Shown: in pieces, positions 14,578 through 19,735 of the stretch
Position numbering within the stretch: position 1 is the stretch's first letter
Layout: every line of letters begins with the position of its first letter
Origin: an uncultured beta proteobacterium
GTDB taxonomy: Bacteria; Pseudomonadota; Gammaproteobacteria; Burkholderiales; Burkholderiaceae_C
NCBI GenBank assembly: GCA_903834645.1
Contig: CAILKA010000186.1
Span: 1 to 19,735, forward strand
Reading direction: 5' to 3'
DNA: 19,735 bases
The notes under the pieces: model-generated
Database searches by the model: none
Told to the model about the DNA's origin: nothing
The model's input: the letters and a program-made list of their open reading frames with translations, nothing else
Program-made: the position numbers and the translations under genes

Positions 14578-16602
14578 ATGGGCAATTGGGTGCGAGGTAC
14601 CTTGGCGATCAGCGGCATCGCCGCGGCCACCGCATGGACATTGGGGGCCTGGGCAGAGGCGCCCAAGTCCGAGGCGGCCGGCGCGGCTGCCTTGCCCGCC
14701 AAGGGTCTGGTCGAGGACCCCTACGGCGAGTCGAACCGTTCCAAGGGGGGCGTCGGTGCTCCCGCATCCAAGGGGTACTCACCCTACGCCGGGCGCAAGT
14801 ACGCCACGCGTGTCCTGTTCGGCGACACGCACCACCACACCTCCAACTCGGGCGATTCGTTTGCCGGCGGCAACCGCCTCACCCCGGAGCAGGCCTACCG
14901 CCTGGCCCGGGGCGAGGAGGTGGTCACCTCCGCCGGCATCGCGGCGAAGATGGGCCGGCCGCTCGATTTCCTGGTCATCTCCGACCACGCCGAGGGGCTC
15001 GGGCTCATGGCCCAGGTCTACGAGGGCAACCCCGCCTTCCTGGTGGACGAGACGGTGGCGCGCTGGAGCCGCATGATGCGCGCGGGCGGCGCCGAGAGCG
15101 CCCAGGCGGCCAACGAGATCGTGGCGGCGCAGGCCGGCAACAAGATGCCCGCCCTCGCCAAGGACCCGAAGGTGGTCGGCCCGGTCATGAGCTCGGTGTG
15201 GAAGCAGTACACCGCCACGGCCGAGAAGTACAACGAGCCGGGGCGCTTCACCGCGATGATCGGCTACGAGTGGACATCCGTTCCGAACGGCAACAACCTG
15301 CACCGCAACGTCTTGTTCCGTGACGGCAAGGACAAGGCCGACCAGATCTTCCCCTTCTCCTCGTGGAACAGCGACAACCCCGAGAAGCTCTGGGAGTGGA
15401 TGGCCAGCTACGAGCAGAAGACCGGCGGCAAGCTGCTGGCCATCCCGCACAACGGCAACCTGTCCAACGGCCGCATGTACGAGCTCACCACCTTCACGGG
15501 CGGGCCGCTCACGCGCGAATACGCGCAGAAGCGCCAGCGCTGGGAGCCGCTGCAGGAGATCATCCAGACCAAGGGTGCGAGCGAGACGAACCCGCTCATC
15601 GCCCCCAACGACGAATTCGCCAACTTCGGCACCGAGGGCTGGGAGTACGGCAACCTCACGCTCGAGGGGGGGCCGCTGACGAAGGCCATGATGGCCACGA
15701 CCTACACGCGCGAGGGCCTCAAGCGTGGCCTGGAGCAGCACGACAAGCTCGGCGCCAACCCCTTCAAGTTCGGCGTCGTGGGCTCCACCGACGTGCACAA
15801 CTCGCTGTCCTTCGTGGAGGAGGACAACTTCTTCGGCAAGCTCCCGATCCAGGAGCCCAGCCCGCACCGCTGGGAGCACAAGTCCAAGCAGAGTTCCTGG
15901 GATCCGACGGTGGCGCCCGCGCGCAGCCGCTACACCTGGCACTACATGTCGGCGGGCTACGCGGCGGTGTGGGCCACCGAGAACACGCGCGAGGCGATCT
16001 GGGACGCGATGATGCGCAAGGAGGTCTACGGCACCTCCGGCACGCGCATGACGGTGCGCTTCTTCGGCGGTTGGGACTACACGGCTGCCGACGCGAAGTC
16101 GCGCTACGTGGCTGAGGCGGGGTACGCCAAGGGCGTCCCGATGGGTGGTGACCTGTCGAAGGCGCCGGCCGCCGGCAAGGCCCCCACCTTCCTCGTGGCA
16201 GCGCTGAAGGATCCGGTGGGCGCCAACCTGGATCGCATCCAGATCATCAAGGCCTGGGTCGACGCCTCGGGCCAGGCGCAGGAGAAGGTCTACGACGTGG
16301 CCTGGTCGGGCAACCGCAAGCCGGGTGCCAAGGGCAAGCTGCCCCCGGTGGGTGACACCGTCGACGTGGCCACCGCCAGCTGGACCAACACCATCGGCGC
16401 GCCCGAGCTCGCCACGGTGTGGCGGGACCCCGACTTCAAGCCCTCGCAGCGTGCCCTCTACTACGCACGCGTCATCGAGATCCCCACGCCTCGCTGGACG
16501 GCCTACGACCAGGTGCGCTTCGGCATCAAGATGTCCAAGGAGGTCCCGATGAAGCACCAGGAGCGCGCCTGGACCTCGCCGATCTGGTACTCCCCGTCGT
16601 GA
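14578..16602 (+). CDS. Exported DUF3604 protein, PHP-like metallohydrolase fold
   Basis: The mature protein follows a signal peptide (residues 1-28, ending AWAEA). The 674-residue product has the DUF3604 layout. Motifs resembling a PHP-type multi-metal site are visible: GDTHHHT at 82-88 (D83, H85, H87), ISDHAE at 134-139 (D136, H137), GYEWTS at 229-234 (E231), IPHNGN at 289-294 (H291) and GSTDVHN at 402-408 (D405, H407). In the PHP superfamily such His/Asp residues bind two or three metals for phosphoester or related hydrolysis; no reaction is established for DUF3604. I chose ATG 14578 because AGGAGA lies nine bases upstream and a signal peptide follows at once; the earlier in-frame ATG at 14470 would bury it. 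It is the first gene of the operon, and its TGA overlaps the next GTG start. Confidence 0.85.
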   Translation: MGNWVRGTLAISGIAAATAWTLGAWAEAPKSEAAGAAALPAKGLVEDPYGESNRSKGGVGAPASKGYSPYAGRKYATRVLFGDTHHHTSNSGDSFAGGNRLTPEQAYRLARGEEVVTSAGIAAKMGRPLDFLVISDHAEGLGLMAQVYEGNPAFLVDETVARWSRMMRAGGAESAQAANEIVAAQAGNKMPALAKDPKVVGPVMSSVWKQYTATAEKYNEPGRFTAMIGYEWTSVPNGNNLHRNVLFRDGKDKADQIFPFSSWNSDNPEKLWEWMASYEQKTGGKLLAIPHNGNLSNGRMYELTTFTGGPLTREYAQKRQRWEPLQEIIQTKGASETNPLIAPNDEFANFGTEGWEYGNLTLEGGPLTKAMMATTYTREGLKRGLEQHDKLGANPFKFGVVGSTDVHNSLSFVEEDNFFGKLPIQEPSPHRWEHKSKQSSWDPTVAPARSRYTWHYMSAGYAAVWATENTREAIWDAMMRKEVYGTSGTRMTVRFFGGWDYTAADAKSRYVAEAGYAKGVPMGGDLSKAPAAGKAPTFLVAALKDPVGANLDRIQIIKAWVDASGQAQEKVYDVAWSGNRKPGAKGKLPPVGDTVDVATASWTNTIGAPELATVWRDPDFKPSQRALYYARVIEIPTPRWTAYDQVRFGIKMSKEVPMKHQERAWTSPIWYSPS

Positions 16603-17189
16603 GGCCTCGGCCGCTGCGCGGGCTCGCCGCTGCGCTTGCGCTGGGGCTGGCGATGGCGCTGGCGGGATCCGACTCACTGGCCTGCGGCCTGGAAGACCCG
16701 TCCTCCGTGGCCTCGCTGCGCGGGGTCCTGGCCCTGGCCTACCCGCAGTCCCCGCAGGTGGGCACTGCCGTGTGGCAGGCCCAGCTGGCCGGCAAGCTGC
16801 CGCGCGACCCCGTTGCTCAGCAAGGCGAGCTGTCGGCCGATGCACGGGCCGTGATGCGCAGGGTTCGTGCCAACAGCCTGCTGCGGCAGCTGGCCGTGCA
16901 ACTCTCCGCACCGGGAGCGGCGTCCAGCGCGCCCAGCCTGGCTGTCGTGCTGCTCGGGCCGGTGATGTGGAACCGCTTCGCCCCCCAGGACGGCAAGGTG
17001 ACGCCCCTGCTGCACGTCGAGGGCCCCGAACCGGGCGATGTGGTCGTCGTGACCGAGCTTCCCGTGGTCGAGGCGATCGCCGTGGGCAGCCTGGGCTTTG
17101 CGGCCGCGCTGGAGGCCGGCGTCCTGCGGCTGTACGGCGAGCCCCAGGTCGTTGCACGCGCACGCGCCTGGCTGGCCGCGCGGGGCTGA
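16599..17189 (+). CDS. Exported protein of unknown function in the DUF3604-HupE operon
   Basis: I do not recognise a named domain. The 196-residue product begins at GTG 16599, which overlaps the stop of the DUF3604 gene (GTGA), and starts with a signal peptide: basic RPRPLRG, then a run of Ala and Leu, ending around SDSLA before Cys29. The mature part starts CGLEDPSSVASLRGVLALAYP, then VGTAVWQAQLAGKLP, a long helical middle, a hydrophobic strand SLAVVLLGPVMWNRFAP and a second strand pattern VVVVTELPVVEAIAVGSLGF. The Cys is not preceded by a good lipobox, so cleavage by signal peptidase I is more likely. It is probably a periplasmic partner of the DUF3604 protein and the HupE proteins. Confidence 0.75.
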   Translation: MRPRPLRGLAAALALGLAMALAGSDSLACGLEDPSSVASLRGVLALAYPQSPQVGTAVWQAQLAGKLPRDPVAQQGELSADARAVMRRVRANSLLRQLAVQLSAPGAASSAPSLAVVLLGPVMWNRFAPQDGKVTPLLHVEGPEPGDVVVVTELPVVEAIAVGSLGFAAALEAGVLRLYGEPQVVARARAWLAARG

Positions 17190-17210
17190 GGGCCCGGGCC
17201 CCGCGGCACG

Positions 17211-18080
17211 ATGGCTGGCGCCGTGCTGAGATCGCTTGTGCGCGAGCCGCTCGTGCACTTCCTCCTGCTCGGCGCCGCGCTCTTCCTGGTGGATGGGTGG
17301 CTGCGGCCCGCCCCGACAGCCGCCGCCGATTCCCGCATCGTCGTGAGCGAGGAGCGCGTGCGCAACCTCACCCGCAACTTCGTGCGCACCTGGCAGCGCC
17401 CGCCCACGCGGGTCGAGCTCGACGGCCTGGTGGAGGCCCACGTCCGTGAGGAGGTGATGGTGCGCGAGGCGCTCGCCCTGGGCCTGGACCGTGACGACAC
17501 CATCGTCCGCAGGCGGCTGCAGCAGAAGCTGGAGTTCGTGTCCGAGGGGGCGGCCGCACTGGCCCCGCCGACGGATGAGCAGCTCGAGGCCTACCTGAAG
17601 GCGCATCCGGAAGACTTCCGCTCGCCCCCGCGCGCGACCTTCACGCAGGTGTACCTGGATCCTGCCCGGCGCAAGGGCACGCTGGATGCCGATGCCGTGC
17701 AGCTCCTCGAGACGCTCAACCGTGCCGCAGCGCCCCGTGACCCGACGGCGCTGGGCGACCGCCTGCTGCTGCTCGAGCCACGATACGAGAACCTGCCCCA
17801 GCCCGAGGTGGCGAGCCAGTTCGGGGCCGAGTTCGCGGCCGCGCTCGTGAAGCAGCCCACCGGCCGCTGGGTGGGCCCGCTGGCCTCCGGCTACGGCCTG
17901 CACCTCGTGCGGGTGGAGAGGCTGCAGCCGGGTGGCACGCCCGCGCTGGCCGAGGTGCGTCCGCTCGTCGAGCGGGAGTGGTCCAACGCCCGGCGCGAGG
18001 AGCTCGCCCGGGCCTTCTACGAAAGGCTGCGCGCAAAGTACGCGATCACGGTTCAGATGCCGGAGGGCTTCAGGCCATGA
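17211..18080 (+). CDS. Membrane-anchored parvulin-like peptidyl-prolyl isomerase
   Basis: The 289-residue product has an uncleaved N-terminal anchor (about residues 13-31, PLVHFLLLGAALFLVDGWL), a helical SurA_N-like region (SRIVVSEERVRNLTRNFVRT, then EAHVREEVMVREALALGL) and a PpiC/rotamase-like domain at about 140-250 that closes with GRWVGPLASGYGLHLVRVE. Proteins of this design face the periplasm and help fold exported proteins, like SurA/PpiD relatives. The rotamase core looks degenerate (a long region rich in Leu and Glu replaces part of it), so it may act mainly as a chaperone. ATG 17211 follows the previous stop by 21 bases; GTG 17223 is an alternative. Its stop overlaps the next ATG (ATGA). 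Sitting inside an operon of exported proteins, it probably serves them specifically. Confidence 0.82.
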   Translation: MAGAVLRSLVREPLVHFLLLGAALFLVDGWLRPAPTAAADSRIVVSEERVRNLTRNFVRTWQRPPTRVELDGLVEAHVREEVMVREALALGLDRDDTIVRRRLQQKLEFVSEGAAALAPPTDEQLEAYLKAHPEDFRSPPRATFTQVYLDPARRKGTLDADAVQLLETLNRAAAPRDPTALGDRLLLLEPRYENLPQPEVASQFGAEFAAALVKQPTGRWVGPLASGYGLHLVRVERLQPGGTPALAEVRPLVEREWSNARREELARAFYERLRAKYAITVQMPEGFRP

Positions 18081-19090
18081 GGCGCGCACTGCAGCGGCTG
18101 CTCGCGCTGCTGGCCCTGCTGGTGGCTGGGCACTCGCACGCGCACGAACTGCAGCCCGGCTTTCTCGAGCTCAAGGAGTCCGTGCCCGGCACCTACGAGG
18201 TGCTGTGGAAGCTGCCCTCCCTCGGGGAAGCCGCCGACGTGCGCATGCCCATCGTGCCGGTGTTCCCCGAGCGCTGCCGGCAGGCGGGCCAGGCGCGCTC
18301 GGCCCGTGCCGGCACGGCCTGGGTCTACACGGCGCAGGTCGAGTGCGCCGGGGGCCTGGCGGGCCAGGCCATCGCGTTCGTGGGGCTCTCGGCCTTTTCC
18401 ACCGACGTGCTCGTGCGCGTCCAGCACGCCGACGGCTTCGTCGAGACGCATGTCGTCAAGCCGGTGCAGCCTGCGCTCACGCTGCGCGCGGGCGCCCAGG
18501 CGCAGCGTGGCATCGGCGCGTACCTCTACCTGGGCGTCGAGCACATCCTGCTCGGGGTCGATCACCTGCTCTTCGTGCTGGGCCTGCTGCTCATCGTGCG
18601 CGCACGCTGGGCCCTGGTGCAGACCATCACAGCCTTCACCGTTGCGCACAGCCTCACGCTCGCGGTGGCCACCTTCGGCGTGGCCCAGGTGCCGCCCGGG
18701 CCGCTGAATGCGGCCATCGCGCTGTCGATCCTCTTCCTGGGGCTGGAGGTGGTGCGGGTCTGGCGCCACGAGACGAGCCTGACGATTCGCCACCCCTGGG
18801 TGGTGGCCTTCGCATTCGGGTTGCTGCACGGCTTCGGATTTGCCAGCGGGCTGGCCCAGCTCGGCCTGCCGCGAGGCGAGATCCCGCTGGCGCTGCTGCT
18901 GTTCAACGTGGGTGTGGAGATCGGCCCGCTCGCGTTCGGGTGCGCCGTGATCCTGCTCGAGCGTGCGTGGCGCCTCCTGCACCTGGACTGGCCGCTCGTG
19001 CTGCAGCGCCTGCCCGGGTACGCCGTGGGCACGCTCGGGGCCTATTGGACGATCCAGCGGGTGGCCATGCTCCTGCGGGGGGTGGTGTGA
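18077..19090 (+). CDS. HupE/UreJ-type membrane protein with N-terminal periplasmic domain
   Basis: The 337-residue product starts with a signal peptide (MRRALQRLLALLALLVAGHSHA, with cleavage expected before HELQPG). An extracytoplasmic beta-rich domain follows to about 145, then about six membrane helices. The membrane half carries histidine motifs at helix edges: EHILLGVDHLLF (H156, D162, H163), AHSLTL (H191) and LLHGFGFASGL (H251). These are the HupE/UreJ_2 pattern; members are regarded as nickel or cobalt permeases, and the fused soluble domain may collect metal in the periplasm. ATG 18077 overlaps the PPIase stop, and its own stop overlaps the GTG of the second HupE gene. Metal specificity is not determinable, and no urease or hydrogenase genes are nearby. 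Confidence 0.85.
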   Translation: MRRALQRLLALLALLVAGHSHAHELQPGFLELKESVPGTYEVLWKLPSLGEAADVRMPIVPVFPERCRQAGQARSARAGTAWVYTAQVECAGGLAGQAIAFVGLSAFSTDVLVRVQHADGFVETHVVKPVQPALTLRAGAQAQRGIGAYLYLGVEHILLGVDHLLFVLGLLLIVRARWALVQTITAFTVAHSLTLAVATFGVAQVPPGPLNAAIALSILFLGLEVVRVWRHETSLTIRHPWVVAFAFGLLHGFGFASGLAQLGLPRGEIPLALLLFNVGVEIGPLAFGCAVILLERAWRLLHLDWPLVLQRLPGYAVGTLGAYWTIQRVAMLLRGVV

Positions 19091-19683
19091 AGCCGGCGCG
19101 CGGGGCGCTGTCTGGCGCGGGGGTGCTGCTGGTGGTTCCGGCGATCGCCTGGGCGCACGAGGAGGCCGGCCAGGCCGCGGGCTTCCTGGCAGGGTGCCTG
19201 CATCCTGTCTCGGGCCTGGACCACGTGCTGGCGATGGTGGCAGTGGGGCTGTGGGGGGCGGTCCTCGGGGCGCCGGCGATCTGGCTGCTGCCCGTGGCTT
19301 TCCCGCTGGTGATGGCCCTGGGCGCACTCATGGGGTTGCTGGGCTTCCCGCTGCCGGGCGTGGAGGTGGGTATCGCGCTGTCGGCGATCGTGCTGGGCGC
19401 GATGGTGCTGGCCGAGACGCGGCCTGCGCCCTGGGTGGCAGCAGTGATCGTGGCGTGCTTTGCGGTCTTCCACGGCCACGCGCACGGACGCGAGCTGCCC
19501 GAGGGCACGAGCGCGCTGCTGTACAGCTTCGGCTTCGTGGTGGCCACCGGGTTGCTGCATGCGGCCGGCATCCTGCTGGGGGCGGCACATCGCTGGCCGG
19601 CGGGGCGGCAGGCCGTTCGCGCGGCCGGGGCAGGCGTGGCGCTGGCCGGGGGATTCTTCCTGTGGCGGGCGATCGCCTCGTGA
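19087..19683 (+). CDS. Second HupE/UreJ family membrane protein
   Basis: A 198-residue classical HupE/UreJ protein starting at GTG 19087 inside the previous stop (GTGA). It has a signal peptide ending AWA before H24-E25-E26, the signature HPVSGLDHVLAM (H39, D45, H46) and FHGHAHGREL (H129, H131, H133), with about six membrane helices and a short C-terminus. Family members transport nickel or cobalt, and the histidine positions are the proposed metal ligands. The gene differs from the longer HupE-like protein before it, so this is a pair of different types rather than a recent duplication. Its TGA shares one base with the ATG of the next gene (TGATG). Confidence 0.86.
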   Translation: MKPARGALSGAGVLLVVPAIAWAHEEAGQAAGFLAGCLHPVSGLDHVLAMVAVGLWGAVLGAPAIWLLPVAFPLVMALGALMGLLGFPLPGVEVGIALSAIVLGAMVLAETRPAPWVAAVIVACFAVFHGHAHGRELPEGTSALLYSFGFVVATGLLHAAGILLGAAHRWPAGRQAVRAAGAGVALAGGFFLWRAIAS

Positions 19684-19735
19684 TGCGCGCGGCCTGCGCG
19701 CTGGGTGCCGCTCTGGTGGCCGGGCCTGCGCAGGC
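19683..19735 (+). CDS. Start of a further exported protein (N-terminus only)
   Basis: ATG 19683 overlaps the stop of the second HupE gene (TGATG). Seventeen codons are visible before the window edge: MRAACALGAALVAGPAQ, and the next base pair GC probably continues Ala. This is the start of a signal peptide (one Arg, then an Ala/Leu/Val core, then A-Q-A-like cleavage). It is therefore probably another secreted or periplasmic member of the operon. Nothing can be said about its function. Confidence 0.6.
   Translation, partial: MRAACALGAALVAGPAQ

Noticed and set aside
14779..17163. Long open frame of 794 codons on the minus strand
   Set aside because: It lies opposite the DUF3604 gene and its neighbour, which have clear motifs, signal peptides and coupled starts. 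Its translation is compositionally biased (Arg, Gly, His, Ala) with no domain: a G+C-rich antisense shadow.

Overview
The window is G+C-rich DNA (roughly 70% by eye in most genes) with tightly packed, overlapping genes and GTG starts. Gene content (DUF7092-type M48 protease, YjgN/DUF898, TRIC/UPF0126, type II NADH dehydrogenase, HupE/UreJ) and coding style suggest a betaproteobacterium of the order Burkholderiales (Rubrivivax/Leptothrix/Ideonella-like). This is inferred from style and families; no marker gene is present.

Layout. (1) 1-1304, minus strand: a DAO-family flavoprotein followed by the start of a (2Fe-2S) protein, two parts of a multi-subunit amine/amino-acid dehydrogenase of the HcnABC / hydroxyproline dehydrogenase / opine oxidase type. 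(2) 1305-1861: a non-coding stretch holding the 3' end of a tRNA without its 5' part, followed by an intact Rho-independent terminator. This looks like the attR scar of an element integrated in a tRNA gene. (3) 1862-5631, plus strand: ndh, a TRIC-family membrane protein, an MDR quinone oxidoreductase and a CsgA-like SDR; the last two are translationally coupled. (4) 5725-8270, minus strand: a family 2 glycosyltransferase and a Wzx-like flippase, clearly lower in G+C than their surroundings, probably acquired. (5) 8407-10645, minus strand: yjgN overlapping an M48 metalloprotease. (6) 10882-14361, plus strand: a classical NAD-type SDR, then a directly coupled tldD-tldE pair of a divergent, short subgroup.

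(7) 14578 to the right edge, plus strand: the most interesting part. Six genes lie in one apparent operon: an exported DUF3604 (PHP-like metallohydrolase) protein, an exported protein of unknown function, a membrane-anchored parvulin-like peptidyl-prolyl isomerase, two different HupE/UreJ-type metal-permease-like membrane proteins, and the signal peptide of a sixth exported protein cut by the window edge. Four of the five junctions are start/stop overlaps of 1-4 bases. Every product is predicted to be exported or in the membrane. The set suggests an envelope system that folds and metallates an extracytoplasmic enzyme, but its substrate and metal are unknown.
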